NCBI RefSeq assembly: GCF_954871325.1 | Contig: NC_088775.1 | Location: forward strand, 977,473 to 1,041,472 | DNA length: 64,000 nucleotides | Reading direction: 5' to 3' | Source of the DNA: Gordionus sp. m RMFG-2023 | Taxonomy: Eukaryota; Nematomorpha; Gordioida; Chordodea; Parachordodidae | Part shown: positions 1-13,550 of the stretch, one piece after another | How positions within the stretch are numbered: the first letter of the stretch is position 1 | Layout: each line of letters opens with the position of its first letter | Program-made: the position numbers and the translations under genes | Notes under the pieces: model-generated | The model's database searches: none | Seen by the model: only the letters and a program-made list of their open reading frames with translations | Told to the model about the DNA's origin: nothing

Positions 1-2625
1 CGGTCACCATTCCTTGCGTGGCACCGAAAATCTCATGAGCCAGAGCTGAAATATTTGTGAAAAGTTTCTGTTCTTTAGTGGTCGCGGAATCCGCCATCTC
101 ATTAACCTTTGATATATAAAAAAAAATTTAATTATTCTCCTTTTTTCATCTAAAGTTGTTTAAAGGATAATTAACATCTCTCAATTAAAGATGAAAGAAA
201 AATGATTTTTCCTTTAGGAAAATAAAACACAAATAAAAATGGTTTTCTTTTCATTCTTATTTAATTACTTTTCGTATACAAACAATTACTTGTGGAAAAA
301 TAAGGTCTTACTAATATTTCATTACAAATTTTTTCATTTAAATCATTTAAGATATTACTCCTTTTTTTTAAAAAAAATTAAGCTTATTTTTAAAAAAAAC
401 AATAGTATGTTTTTTGTGTGTTTTTTTCATTTTTTTTTGTTTTTTATTTTACATTCCTAATCTTAATACCTTATTTTTTTATTGGTATTTAGAAAGAACA
501 CATGGATACCTTATCCTTTATTCATTGCTCTCATCATTCACTTCTTCCAGCTGTTTGAATTTTTATTTCTTACATGTTTCCAGGATGCAAAAAAATGTAA
601 AAGGTTTGGGTTCGGTTCAGGAATTTTGCATAAAGGCTCAAGTTCAAAAAATTAAAAACTTTTTATGAAGCATTCATTCATATATATATCGGAGACCTGC
701 GGAGGTATCATTCGCACCCCGGCCTGAATTTTAATTAAAATTTTTTATAGATAACAAATGACGATTTAAAATATTCGGCTTGGCCCGGGTATTTTTTTAA
801 AAAAAATTTAAACCCGGCCCGGCTCGATACTATCCGGTCCCTGTATCCGCCGGAATTAGAACCGCCCGAATACAGCTGGGTAAATAATTTTAATATTTTT
901 TTTATGATAAATTTAGGGATAAGTTTAATCTTGGAAAGGCCTCTCCCGACCGAAACATATGTTGCTAGGATAGACAGGGTTTGAGATTAGGTTTTCCTAA
1001 CTTTTCTTCCTTCTCAATATATTCCAAGAATAATGGAGATCTTTCGTAATTCTTTTTCATTCCGAAAAATTCAAAAATTTTCCTCAGGACCAGGATAATC
1101 TATTTGGTTTTGAACCAATCGAAAGGAAGGGGAATTGTTAATCGTAAAACATTCATTATCACGTGATTCAATTATACGCCAATTTTGTATGAGATGTTTT
1201 CTAGCTCATGTTTGAGATGTCGACTTAGACACATAGAATTCGACATATCTTTATCTTCGATACTATGGATGATCAGTTTATTGAAGTTGTAAAGGTTTGG
1301 TTACCTCTTTTAATTTATCGGTTGTTCAGGTTAATTAGAAAATATTGAATTATGCAAGTTCTAGAGGTTCGGTTTGACACTCTTACCTATATTTTCTTCT
1401 TATTATTTTATTTTTTGCAAAGATGTTCAAATTGTTTCATTTAAGACAGCTATCCCGATAGTGGCTTTCATGACAAAATTTTAATGATAATACAAATCTT
1501 ACCTATTTTATTTGGGGTGGGGGGGGGGGCTAGTACGCTCTCTAATTCCAGTTATAGCCCCCCGCTGCCTCAATCTTCTTCGATTTTATATTTTATTTCC
1601 TTCCTCATCTATTTCACTTATAATAACTACTAAATTTCAAATAGCTAATTTCATTTTTAAACATTCGTGATGAAAGAATCTAAGCCGCTTCCCGATGTGG
1701 AACTAGCCGGAACGGAATCGCGATGCGCGGTAAGATTGGAATATTTCCGCGGAATGGTCAAAATTTTGGCGGGGAGAAGTACGGTCTTGTTAGCATCGTT
1801 ACTCGAGCAGTTCGATTTGCAGAGAATACTGGCACCATCTTCAGCACGATCTGCAAAGGGATATTTTATCAAAAACATTGTCATATAGATACTGAAAATA
1901 TTTATGTGGCACTTTCTTAATGTAAGTAAATTGATGGCTTATCCACCTAGGTATATACGTAATTTTTACACAATAACGAAAATGAAATGACTTGTGGAGG
2001 AATAGCTCGACAAAGTGATACGCTTCATCGTGACGTTCAACGCGGCCTCGTGGGCTTGCTTATACGACGTAGTATCGACGCCTTTCGAACTTCCGGTAGT
2101 CGAAAGCCAATTCCATCTCGAGGGAACGGAATTCAAATCGGAAGTCAAGTTCCCAGAGCCATATTTGGCGGTTAAATTATGTGTGGCGTCTCCCGAATGA
2201 CTTTCGGAAACGTTCGACATATCCATTTCTAAACCGCTACCCAAATCAGATGGCGTTAAAATGGTGGGAGATTTTGATCTGGTTAATTCAAAATCCAGGC
2301 TATCTTTGATGGAATGATCTTTGGTAGAATGTAACATCGAATTAAGAATTAAATGATTGACATCATTATGATTCTTCGGTTACAAATAATAAAATAAAAG
2401 TTTTTTTAAAATGGGAGAAACCCATGTGTCGTAAAGGACAAAATTACGAAAAACAAAACCTCACAAATTTAATTTATACATATTAACCTAAAGTTGTTTT
2501 CCTGATTTCGGCACCCGAATCAGATTTACCGGAAGTGAGAAATGCTTTAGGCACCAACAGCGTCGGATGTAAATAAATAATTGTCGTCAAGTTCGCTTCA
2601 TTTTTATGTCCTATTTCTGTACTTT
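1..2625 (-). CDS. 3' part of an unidentified multi-exon gene, running off the left edge
   Basis: Four exons on the minus strand join with consistent phases. They are 2625-2488 (after an acceptor ending in tatag, donor gttaat), 2318-1992 (donor gtcatt), 1850-1663 (acceptor tttgcag, donor gtttaa) and 107-1, which is open at the window edge (acceptor after a T-rich tract). Junction phases are 1, 1 and 0, and the frame stays open throughout. The product is Ser/Thr/Asn-rich and looks soluble, with no membrane segment. It includes the stretches NLTTIIYLHPTLLVPKAF, SRWNWLSTTG and LFTNISALAHEIFGATQG. I recognise no domain and do not name it. It has no similarity to the VWC genes. A 5' portion must lie above 2625, but no further exon was identified. 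The first codon of the leftmost exon region contains an internal ATG (MADSATTKE) that could be read as a start, but the open frame and matching phase favour an internal exon. Confidence 0.6.
108..1662 (-). other. Intron of the left-edge gene
   Basis: This 1.55-kb AT-rich intron lies between two exons of the left-edge gene. It holds a GC-rich dispersed repeat near 690-880 (GGCCCGG-type MITE) and a run of G near 1516-1529. No coding exon was seen. Confidence 0.45.
690..880. mobile_element. GC-rich MITE-like repeat (family with GGAGACCTGCGG end)
   Basis: The left end reads ggagacctgcggaggtatca, close to the ends of the repeats at 8264 and 40040. It is followed by AT-rich sequence with CCCGGCCCGG blocks. 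The right end is not clear. Confidence 0.4.
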
Positions 2626-2649
2626 CTATATAAAAAAAATTCAAATTAA

Positions 2650-3036
2650 TTCCTTTTTCTCCTTCCTTCTTTCCTTCTTTCCTTCCTTCCTTCTTTCTTT
2701 CCTTATTACCTTCTTTCTTTCTCAGTGACAAGAAGTGATTGTTCAATATTTATGGATTATTAGAAATTAGTTTTTCAAAATTTAACGACAAGTTAAATCC
2801 ATTGTTTGTTTTTTTTTAAAAAAAGAACAAAAATTTATGTGACATTTTTATCGTTTTTTATTTGGTAAAATAATTTTAAAAAATTCGATTTAAAAATTTG
2901 TAATTCATAGAAATTTTTTGTAAAAATTTTATTTTTCTAAAATTCTTACATTTTTTTTTCTCTTTCTTTCTTCTTTTCTTTTATTTCTTCTTTCTTTCTT
3001 TCTTTCTTTTTCTTTGTTTCTTTCTCTCCTTCCTTT
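2650..3036. repeat. CTTT/CCTT-type microsatellite tracts
   Basis: Two imperfect pyrimidine tracts (about 2650-2722 and 2950-3036) of CCTT and CTTT units are separated by AT-rich sequence. Confidence 0.7.
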
Positions 3037-3139
3037 ATATAAATGACGTTATTTAATATTTTTTTTTATATTGTCATTAAATTATCTAAAATGTTTGTAA
3101 TTCATTATCCGAAAAAATACGTAATGTCATTTATCTAAA

Positions 3140-4020
3140 ATTCTTTAGGGAATGTAGGTATTCTTATATCTGGATTTTACATTTTCTTTTCGTTCCAGCA
3201 TATTCCTAATCTAATCTCTAGACAATTTCCGGCTGAAAATAAAAACAAAATCAAAAAGCTATAACATTTTACAATATAATAAACTTAAACTGATACAGAA
3301 TTTTACCCGCAACGACATTCTGGAAAGAATAAGTGAATATGCTGGAATATGTTAGAATCGATAAGAGAATCTCCAAGATTTGGCAGATTTTTTACACTCC
3401 GCCATTTTGGAAAGTTTTTTAAAATTAATTATACTTATGAATAGTAAAAAAAATTAAAAAAATTCTTAGGAGAGTTGTAGATATTCTTAAATCTGGAATT
3501 TACATTTTTTTTTTCATTCCAGCTATTCCAGCAGCATAATCGGAATATCTTATTTTAAAAAACCATTTCCGGCTGAAAAATAAAAACAAAATCGAAAAAG
3601 CTAACATTTTACCAATGACATAGTAATAATACCTAGACTGACGATGCATCCATTAAAAGTGTGCAACAATAAAAACAGCTGGAGAAGCCATTTTTGTTAC
3701 CCGTAATTCCTATGTCTGACGCGCAGACTTTATCAAAAAGATTGTTCTGATCCTCTAGATAATAAGAAAGCAAGTTATCGATTTAATATTAGTTTTTTTA
3801 ACACGAACCAAAATGGCGTGTCCACTGATTTGCCATTCAACGACGCTTCCGTCAGCCTAGGTATTATTTTATGTCATCGCGTTTTACGAATATAATTTTT
3901 TTTTACCCGTAACGACATTCTGGAAGAAATGAGTGAATATGGCGGAATATGTGAGAATCGATAGTAGAATCCAAGATTCGGCAGATTTTTTGCACTCCGC
4001 CATTTTGGGAAGTTTTTTTT
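3140..4020 (+). repeat. Duplicated approximately 300-bp segment, second copy interrupted by a MITE
   Basis: The block with 'atttccggctgaaaa' and, later, 'cgacattctgga' plus 'cactccgccattttgg' occurs at 3140-3420 and again at 3470-4015. The second copy is split by the MITE at 3615-3877 and the first copy gives the unfilled state. Confidence 0.65.
3615..3877. mobile_element. MITE, TIR ATGACATA..CCTAGACTGACG
   Basis: The left end atgacatagtaataatacct continues agactgacgatgc. The right end, reverse-complemented, reads atgacataaaataatacct then aggctgacgg. The TIR is about 30 bp and the length about 263 bp. The same family recurs at 18963-19288 and 31270-31458. No coding capacity. Confidence 0.65.
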
Positions 4021-6058
4021 ATGTTTTTTTTATATTTAAAAAAAAACTAATTGTTTAATTTGTTTAAATAAAACTGTTTTTTATTTTTGTGATTTTACTG
4101 AATTAATTATGAATGAAACATATTGATTAAAATTTTTAAAAATTTAATTTAATTTAAAAATTGTCAGAAGATTTTAATTAAATTCTCTTTTTTTTTTTAG
4201 AAAATTCCATTTTAGAATTTTAGAAATTCTATTTTAGAATTTTCCAAAAAATTTCTTAAAAAAATTTCTTAAAAAATTTTACAAATGAAAAAAAAAGTTT
4301 AATTGTCTTTAATTTTAATTTTTCATTCTTTTTTGTATTTTTTTTTTATAGTTTAATATTGAATTATTTTACTGACCTCAAAACAAATTGAGCACACCTG
4401 TCTAATTAGGGCAGATCTATTATTTTTCTTTCCTATTTTGAAATTATTTATCGGTATAATAAATGCGTTTCAAAAAAAATCTCTGTTTTTTTTATCTACT
4501 TCCGGAAAAAATGAAGTTTAATGTGCTCTCCTCCTATGGTTAATAGGAATCATGGATACAAATGTCCTCGACAAAAGTAAGGACCAAGAGAAGACACCGG
4601 ACAAAAATGTCCTAATTTTAGAAATGTAAAAAAAAAAATTAAGTGCTTGAATCTTTTTTAAATTTTGAAAAATTGGGGGTCTTGGAATCCAGGGTAGTCT
4701 GGTCCGGGATCTTTTCTAACCACATTACACATCTGCCCGTGATTTTGTTAGAGGCATAAGTAAGTTCTATTCCTTTCAGCTAACCTTTGTTTATTTTTTG
4801 TTTTGCAAGTAAATCCAACCAAAATATTTGCCCTCTATACAGAAGTAAACAGATCCTTTCGCAGTTGTTTTACAGGTGGATGGATCCTAAGAATTTTTTA
4901 CTACCGCTAGGAGAGGGGTATAACTGTTTCTAATTCAATATCCGTGTATTTTGTTTCTAAGCGATAATTTCTACCATGTTAGCTGGGGTTTTACATGTAA
5001 ATAAGAATTACTTGGGAAAGATGGCTGAAAGGCAATAAAATTAGAATCATCTGATTATTTTATTTCCGGGGTGGAGAAGTGGGGGGGGGGGGGTTCCAGC
5101 TTGGGACACATTGATGGGCTATGTTTGTTCGTGTTATTTTTAAAAATGCAAATATTTTTATTAGTGGTTAAAAAAATGGGGATCTTAATTATTCATATGA
5201 TGTTCTCCAATTTTTCACGACAAAGGAATTGAATTCTATTACCATAATTTTTAAAAAGAAAAAAAAGATATAAAGTTTGTATTTTTCTCTAATTATCAAC
5301 AATATATTATAAAGTTCTTATTTCATAAAGTTCCAGTGCGCATGCGCAATTATAGAATTAGATATATCCCCTCCCCTCCTCTTTCTCCTATAGCAAATGA
5401 TAAATATGGAGAGAGTTAACGATGATAATGGCTGACAAAATTTGGAAAACATATGTTTCGATGCGTTGATTTAAAAAAAATGTGAGACACGATTCAACTA
5501 ATAACTGAATCAGCTGTAATAATGCCGAGTTAAATAACTCAACGCTTTAAGATAACTCGTTTACTATAAACGTAGTCGTAGCGTTACTTTCCGCGGGAAT
5601 AGATGTTGCGCGTTAAATCCTGTTCACTATAAATGGGTCCCTAATAGGTTGCATATCTAGGAATTTTCTATGAAGACGAAAATTTCGAAATGATAAAATT
5701 AGGGTGGAAATTTATTTGAATCAATGATAAGTAAAATCGAAGAAAAATATGGTATAAATATTATATACACACGTGTCTAGCATATGGAAGAATAAGGCTA
5801 AGGCGATACCAGAAATGCTCTAAGTATGCGTGACAGTATATGATTGACAGTAAGTCAAAAAATCGATCTTTTGAAAAGAATATTATTTCGAAAAAATTTT
5901 GGTATTTTTTTCTACTAATTCCAAATAATTTATATAATATTTGTATAGACAATTGAAATATTTAAAATTGTAATATGTAATTGGAAAGTTTAAATTGTAA
6001 TTAAATTACAATTATATGAAATAATTATCTTTGTCTTTGGTATATATGTAATATTGAT

Positions 6059-6200
<142 letters not shown>

Positions 6201-6343
6201 GATTATAAACATTTTTATGAGATTTATTTTGTTGTGAGGGAATTCGTGTAATATATATATATATATATATCGTAAAATATTGTGACTTATCTTCAAAAAA
6301 ATAGTTAAATCAATAAAAAAATAGTTAAATCAATAAAAAAATA

Positions 6344-8955
6344 TTAATCCAGGATGTTTAGGGATTTGTCGGATTCGCAGGTCTTCGAGCAACAATCAGG
6401 GTATAATGTCCGATTGTCGGTATTAATACATGGTGCCAATAAAAATTCACAGCTGTTTTACCGAATAATATAAAATATAAAAAAAAAGGTAAAATGTTAG
6501 AGTATAAAATTATTCATTCATTTATTCATTCTGGTAGGTTCGATTTTATCTCACCGAGCGGCTGCAAAAGTGTCACACGTGACTAGGAAATATTTCTAGG
6601 CTAATCACGTGACAAATAAATAAATATAATTAATACTAATTTTTTTGCTAGATATCACAAGGGCTGAAAATCGCCTGTCGATTTCAAATGTCGCAAAGGC
6701 TTGACCTAGTAATGATAACGAGCCCACTAATAATCACGTGACCACCTAGTCGGCTAAAAACATTATTCTAGATGGATTCGTTTAGCAGAATATTGAGAAT
6801 CCCTCAACCGACTAGGACACCGACGCTACTCGAAACAAAAAAATTTTTTTGTGTATAAGGAATAAAATTACGATAATATTCTAATACTTTAAGAGGCACA
6901 TTTTAAAAAAAAAGTCAATAGAGTTCAACACTATACATATAAATACTTAATTGTTTGAGATTTAGTTAGATAATTCCGATATCTTAGCGCCAAAACCAAC
7001 TAGGAATCGATATTATAGGAGGCCAAGAAGTGCAAGCCATGCTGCCAGAATTATCCTTAAACTTGATATATTCATAAACCACAACATTGTAATTAAGAGT
7101 TTTTCAAATATCCAGAATTATTCGATTACATGAAATACAAGCTATTGAACACCATTAATACTCTATAGTAAAAAAAAATACAGGTTATTATCAGAGCTGG
7201 GACTTCTGTACAACAATTCTCTAGGATATAAAGATCAATTTTGATCTTAAAACCTGAATGTTTTGGTATTTGGATTAAGTTACGTTTTTCAAGCCCTATA
7301 AACAAAATGAATAAAGTCCTTGATATTTTAATCTTTACTTAGTTTTAACAGCTATATCTATCAATAGATATAAATTTAGTAATTTATATATAATTATATA
7401 CAATTCTCTTTCATATGACATAGAAAATCATAATATTAAAATTTATAAATGTTTAAACATCAAACAAGTCTCGTGATTTTAAAGAAAAATATTTGCTATA
7501 ATGTGATTACCCCCAAAAAATATATTTCTAGCAGTGTGACTTAGTAAATGATTTATTTGCTCTGGTTGGTTCAGGCGATATATCCTAGTAGTGCGACTTT
7601 TGCAGGCGCACAACAATGAGATTTATTCATTCATTAGGCTGAAAAAAAAATTTATCTCAATTTTGAGGATATTTTAAAATTTAAAAAATATTTTAAGAAG
7701 CATCAAATAAATCTAATTTGTGATAAAAAAAAGAAAAAAAATTTGCTATATTTAGTATAGTTATTTATTATGTGGTTAACCCCAAGAAATATATTTCTAG
7801 CAGTGCGACTTCATCAGTAAATGATTTTTGCTATGGTTGGCGATATTTCCTAACTGTTACGACTTTTGCAGGCGTAACAATAAATGAGATTTATTCATTC
7901 ATTAGGGCTGGAGAAAAAAAAATTTATCTCAATTCAGAGGATATTTTAAATTATACAGGTCTCTAACATTTTATTTACAGCTGCTATCTGTGAATTGGTT
8001 CACGCGGAAGGATCCATAAAACACTAATTTTTCGACTAAATTTTATAAAATGTTTCGTGAAGTTTACTCTTTGCAATCCGTTTGCATGAATCCATCTTCT
8101 GCCGTGCAAGAACATTCCATACAAATGTCGTGAGGCGATTTCCACATTTCGCCGGGGTTGAAAGAATCCTTGAGCTCTAAGAAATACAGCGAACATTTAC
8201 CTAAATCATGAAAAAAATTCATTTTTTATTTTGGAATTTAAAAAGTATTACAGATACTTGTCTCAGAGAACTGCCGAGAGATACTATTTGTACGGCCCGG
8301 CCCAGACCGGTTTTTAATTAAGAAAAATTTCAGGCCCGGCACGGATGTTTTTAAAATATTGTTTATATATTTTTGATTTTTACAGCAAAAATGGCGATTT
8401 CAAATATTTGGTTTTAAAATATACGGTACGGCCCGGATATCGTAAAAAAATTTTCAGGTCCTGCCCGGGCTAAATTTAAAATTAAAATACGACGGGCCAA
8501 GCCTGGCTTAGGGTCGGGGCCTGCAGGTCTCTGACTCTCAATAGATGATACAAGATGCAAGAGTAGGTAAATAACCTGGTAAATAAATATTTTGCCAATA
8601 CTATGTCTTTCATTCTTTCTTTCTTTCTTTCTTAAAATACATATAAGATAAGAGGTTGGAGTTGGTTAGTTAATATGTTAAGTATCAGATATGGAAAGAG
8701 GCTCAATGTTGGCAAGGGGTTCTAAAAGTATAATTAGTGTTAAAAAATAAAATAAATTCTGAATGCCATATCTAATCGATATCTCTATAAAGCCATATAG
8801 AGGGTAGGTTTAGTATAATTTTTTTTAGATTAATATTATAAGTCTAATATATCATTTATATATTTTACCATTTACCAACCGCGCCTCATGTAGCAACGGT
8901 CACATTTATAATTAAAATATATGTGTATATGATTTAGAACACTATTTTACTTTTT

Positions 8956-9015
<60 letters not shown>

Positions 9016-9295
9016 TAGCTTATGTTATTTTTTTTCTTCAAAATTAATTTTTTTTCATTTAGGACGCATAGCCTTAAAAAAAACTATATATAATTAAACA
9101 TTCTATAAATGATTGACGTGATAGATTAATTATTCGATATAAATTAAATAATAACAAAAAAAAATTTGGCTCACCATTGCTAGTTATTTCGAAGTAGGTT
9201 TTTCCGCGAACGTAATTGGACGACCATATTATGACACATGTCAATAACAAACTTCTTATGATTAGAAGAGACCGAAAATTCTTTGATTGATACAT
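6344..9295 (-). CDS. Secreted single-VWC-domain peptide, paralogue A
   Basis: Three exons on the minus strand: 9295-9175, 8200-8068 and 6452-6344 (stop TAA), joined at GT-AG introns of phase 1 and 2. The predicted protein is 120 aa. Residues 1-31 are a signal peptide (basic start MYQSKNFR, hydrophobic core through LLLTCVIIW). The rest is one VWC-type domain with ten cysteines: C, then CMECSC, then TDCKDC, APC and YPDCCSKTC. The spacing C1-x23-C2-x2-C3-x1-C4 and the NPGE motif match paralogues D and F. NRT in exon 3 is a possible N-glycosylation site. The family is secreted; related arthropod peptides serve in venom or antiviral and immune responses, but the role here is unknown. The tail after the last Cys is short (ESDKSLNILD). 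No LINE relic was recognised in its intron 2, unlike B, C, E and F. Confidence 0.85.
6453..8067 (-). other. Intron 2 of VWC gene A
   Basis: 1.6-kb intron. Near exon 3 it holds sequence related to the same place in B, C and E (segments rich in gcgacattt and cattctggtag) and several CACGTGA sites (about 6577, 6605 and 6737). An imperfect tandem duplication lies at 7500-7950. Confidence 0.5.
7500..7950. repeat. Tandem duplication, approximately 265-bp period
   Basis: Segments at about 7500-7685 and 7768-7950 both contain aatatatttctagcagtg, a gcgatat block and gagatttattcattcatta. They are diverged copies inside intron 2 of gene A. Confidence 0.7.
8264..8533. mobile_element. GC-rich MITE in intron 1 of gene A
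   Basis: A 270-bp element bounded by cagagaactgccgag and, at the right, cctgcaggtctctg (inverted ends CAGAGA-CTGC). The interior is AT-rich with CGGCCCGGCCC blocks. Related pieces lie at 690 and 40040. Flanking 8-mers are only partly alike, so the superfamily is not proven. Confidence 0.5.
8951..9016 (+). repeat. CTTT microsatellite in intron 1 of gene A
   Basis: About 66 bp of CTTT units, 160 bp downstream of the exon 1 donor in gene direction. A shorter CTTT run lies at 8611-8632. Confidence 0.95.
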
Positions 9296-10859
9296 CTATT
9301 TGATTTTGCTCGATATCTTTTTAAAATTTTTTGATAATTAGTAGTTTGGTGTATTGGGTAAAATTAGCTAATTTGGCTAAAGGCGATTGCAGAATTAAAT
9401 CCTCTGAGCATCGAGGCACAAATTTAATATTCGAGCTTTCTCCCTAACCTGCGCTATATTTTCAAGAACAAACTCCCATAGCAGATGCGATAGTTGTCAC
9501 GTGGGTTAAAATTCTAAAAAATGATACATTTTATAACTACCTCCTCTCCCCTCTTCAGATTCATCGATAAATAACTCATTTTGCATAGAGTAGTATATTA
9601 TATTTTCTCACCTCGCTACTAACTCTCAAACGATAAATATTTCTGCCGCTTCTCTAAACGATTCCGTGCTAATGTCGCCAAGCCTATCCCCAAGGAAGAT
9701 TTAAAAATAGAATACAGGTGTAGGAACCAAATCGATTATAATAGTAAATTAGATTCCAAAAATTATTTTTTAAACTCGTACTTAAGTGCAATCTTATTTT
9801 TGTTGTGGATCTATTTGAATGGTTCGATCGATAATCAAATATATGGTATAACAGTAATTACTCAAATTTGTTAAATAATTGAAACTAATATAAATAAATT
9901 AACCCATCAATATTTAATGCTTGTTAAAAATTTTAAAATAGAAGATATCATGCCCCCCCCCTTATCTCTCCTACCATCACTAGATGTAGAGGTTTGACTC
10001 AAATACATTAGAGTCCTCTGCATATATTTTTACGAATCTCTTTCCCATGTTCCCATATTTAAGGCCTCATCTATCTCCTATATACCTGTAAAAAAATTTT
10101 TTGACCTCTTCAGCTCTGCCGGGAATGTCTGTTATGACCTCTGCCCTTATTTGTATCTTCCATTTCATCGTACTATCTAACTCTTTTCATCTACTCTCTA
10201 CTTATCTACAAAATTATTAATCGATATCTCTTGTTCTACATTATAGCCATTCGATATATAATTTTTACTACCTTACCAGTTCTCAGCGACTCGCATGGTG
10301 AATTGTCACGTGATGTTGAATTCTGTAGGATTATGCTTATCAGCGCCATTCCCTCCGGAACTGATAAGTGAATGTTATATTTATTTCCTGTTTTTTTTGT
10401 CTGATTGAATGAAATATCAGAAATATAAAATGAAAAAAAAATTAGTTGGAAAATAATTTACTATTATTAACTTTCTCATATTTTGTAATAAATGGAATAA
10501 TATACTTAAACGTACAAAATTTTTCAAAGTTCAGGACTAAGTCTAAAAAAATATTTTGCCACAGGTCTAAAGGCAGCTTCTGGCTAAAAAAAACTACGTT
10601 GCAAGGTTCTAATATGATCCTCATTTCTATACAAAAAACAAGCCACTTTTAATGGTAATCTAATTTTCTCTTTGCGGAAAATCATATATTGTAATTTGAG
10701 CATATCTCTGACATGTTGGCATCCTCTACATTTTTCTAAACAAAACCCTAAAAGTTTTGCATTTCTAATATTTTTTTTACCCCACTTCTAAAATTAATCT
10801 CACTTTCTTTCCTAGGGGAATAGTTTTCTTAGCCAAATGTGATGTAAGGTTACAATTTC

Positions 10860-11560
10860 AATATTATCACCTGTAATATTATAGGTCACTCGCCTCTCCA
10901 GTTCATTAACAACCCTACTTTATTCTACCCATGAAATTTAAGTCATCTGTTTACTCTTTGATCATCTCCTGATCTGATGATCATGCCTTTCTTTTCTTCT
11001 ATATTGTGCCTTACAGCAAAAGTTTCCTTTCAATCTTCATAATCGTACTTAGCTCTTCTCTCAAGGGTTTAGGTAAACAATCATAATAATATTATGAACC
11101 TTAAACACCTCTTCTGTCAAATCAAAAAACTCAGCTCAGCCCTCCTGAAACTGTATACAAATTTATTCAATTATAAAATGGATAATAACTAATGTTTATG
11201 GTTAGGTCCTGAGGTTCTAACCCCCTGATATTTTAATGACGCAATTTCTCATTAGATACCTTAATACTTATGAACAAATTCCCAAGCTTAGTTTTATTTC
11301 CAGTGGCATCGTATTAATATAGGCTTCAGATAAATATTAAGTAAAGAATTCATAATGATTTTGAACCAAAAATATTTAAAATTAACCTGTAACGTCAAAT
11401 GATATGTTAGAATTGAATTACCGGTTGAATAAATCCGGGTATTATTTTTGAAAGAAGTTGAAAACTAAAAATTATTTTAAAATATTTTCGATCAATTGAG
11501 AGAGAGTAATTGGAAAAGAAGATAAAAAAATTTACTGGGAAAATATTAAACTTTGCATTT
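10860..11560 (-). repeat. Shared upstream module, copy of gene A
   Basis: A diverged copy of the module upstream of the other VWC genes. It has the order 'cgcctctccagtt', 'catgaaattta', 'gcaaaagttt', 'aatcttcataatc' and 'tttaggtaaa', also found inverted at 43150-43350 and 55150-55350. Orientation matches gene A. Confidence 0.55.
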
Positions 11561-12440
11561 TAAAAACTTTAATTAATTTTAAAACTTTATATTTAAAAAA
11601 AAAAAAACTTAAACTTTGTATTTAAAACATTAAATTTGTATTTAAAACTGTATTGAAACAATAGATAGAATACAAAAAAAAAAATTAATTTAGTAACAAT
11701 CAATCTCCTAGTTTTTTGTATTCTCATTATTAATTTTTTGGCTTAGTTACAAGTAAACGTGATAAGAAAACAAGTTTGGCGATCTTAACATAAATAAATC
11801 ATGCAAATCCCATTGGAAATGACTATGCCACTGACAACATCTGTTTAACGTCAATCTACAAATAATAATAATATTCAATTAATAAACTATATTATAGGAC
11901 AGATATAATGGGCTGGTTATAAAAAAAATTTAAAGGTGATATAAAGGAAACAGCTGATTGTAAAATTCATTTGTTTTTGTTTCATAAGATACCTTTCATA
12001 ATTATATTATTTTATTTTAAATTTCAAAAAAAAAAAACTCTCCGAATATTTATTGACATGTTGTCAATCTCTTCTTCTTTTAATTATAATAATACTAAGC
12101 AAATAGATGGCATTAATGCAACTCAAAAACTGCGAATTCAATTTAAAATTTAATCTTAAACAGCATTCATGATTTATGAAAATAAACTTATTTCATTGTT
12201 TTTTAAAAATGTTTTTTTGGTTAGGGTCCACTAGATCGTATGAACATTTGTGAAAAAACGTCAAATGACCAAAAATGGCCACAAATATATTTGAAGCGAT
12301 TATAAAATTGTATAATTTTGAAACGTTGTTACAGATTTGGCAAATAAATAAAAAAATGCTTTTTATTTTAAATTAAATTTAAATGGCTAAATTGTAATTA
12401 ATATTTATATTAATACAAGAACAGTATATATTAAAAAATA

Positions 12441-13013
12441 AATAGCAGATAATTTACAATATTTTAGCAAACTCTTAATGCTCTAGATCCATTAATATAT
12501 AATAGACAGCACAATTGTATTATAAATATATCTTTGATATAACATCATTAAAATTTATATGAAATATCTCATAATAAAATTTTTAATTAATATATAAAAA
12601 TGCAATCTCTTTTTTTTGCATGATAATGTATAAATTGAATTAAATTTTTGTTAGAATAGATAATATTATTGTTGTATTTTGATTTGATCAAACTATATTG
12701 AACCATTTGATTATTAGAATTTGTATAATAGCTTTGTTTAAAAATGATATAAATAGCAGATAATTTACAATATTTTAGCAAACTCTTTATTATAAATATA
12801 TCTTTGATATAACATTATTAAAATTTATATGAAATATCTCATAATAAAATTTTTAATTAATATATAAAAATGCAATCTCTTTTTTTTTTGCATGATAATG
12901 TATAAATTGAATTAAAATTTTGTTAGAATAGATAATATTATTGTTGTATTTTGATTTAATCAAACATATATTGAACCATTTGATTATTAGAATTTGAATA
13001 ATAGCTTTGTTTA
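12441..13013. repeat. Recent tandem duplication, approximately 310-bp unit
   Basis: 12441-12750 and 12752-13013 are nearly identical (shared aatagcagataatttacaat at the start, gctttgttta at the end). The second copy lacks about 45 bp. AT-rich, no coding potential. Confidence 0.85.
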
Positions 13014-13332
13014 TATGCACTCTTTGTTTTGCCTAGTTTTCTAAAAAAATTAATTATTATATGCAAATTAAATAATATATACTTTACAATTTTCTTATTG
13101 ATAATTGTTGCGATTTAGCTTTAATCTCTTGGATTTTCATAATTATCTTGGGAACAAACTATTTTGGGAACGAACTATTGCAAATTGGCTTTTTTTTGGG
13201 AACGAACTATTGCAATACGACAAAAAACCTATTTCCTAAATTTTCATACGAATTAGAGGGACGATACCGTTTTTTTTAAAACTCCTATACTTATGTTTTT
13301 TTTGAACAAGTGTTACCTTTTATATTTAAATC

Positions 13333-13550
13333 TGTTTAGCTAACTCTAACTAGAGTTGATAAATTAACTAACTTTGACTATTTTCATTTCTCTTGTGGTC
13401 TAGTCAAGCTTTTAGCCTAAAAAACTAAATCAAGCCTTTAAGTTGAGTCCTCAACTTCAAGATCGATTCTAATATTTTTGGATAAATACCTAGCTACTAC
13501 GCTGTTTTATAGTTGACACACGTTGGGAAATTTAACAATACTAGCTAGCT
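13333..13550 (-). mobile_element. MITE-like element, copy without the inner insertion
   Basis: This inverted copy of the outer element seen at 30100-30400 and 33248-33576 shares 'aagcttttagccta', 'aagttgag' and 'ggataaatac'. It lacks the 135-bp inner MITE at the gtatttat site, so it shows the empty target. Confidence 0.6.

Noticed and set aside
1667-1920. Plus-strand frames of 65-73 codons opposite the left-edge gene
   Set aside because: They overlap an exon on the minus strand whose splice sites and phases fit its neighbours.
6577-6745. Cluster of CACGTGA sites in intron 2 of gene A as a possible enhancer
   Set aside because: Similar sites are scattered elsewhere (1158, 9498, 10305) and not conserved in the other paralogues.
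7984-8196. 70-codon minus-strand frame overlapping exon 2 of gene A
   Set aside because: It is in a different frame from the VWC exon, which carries the cysteine pattern and matching splice phases.
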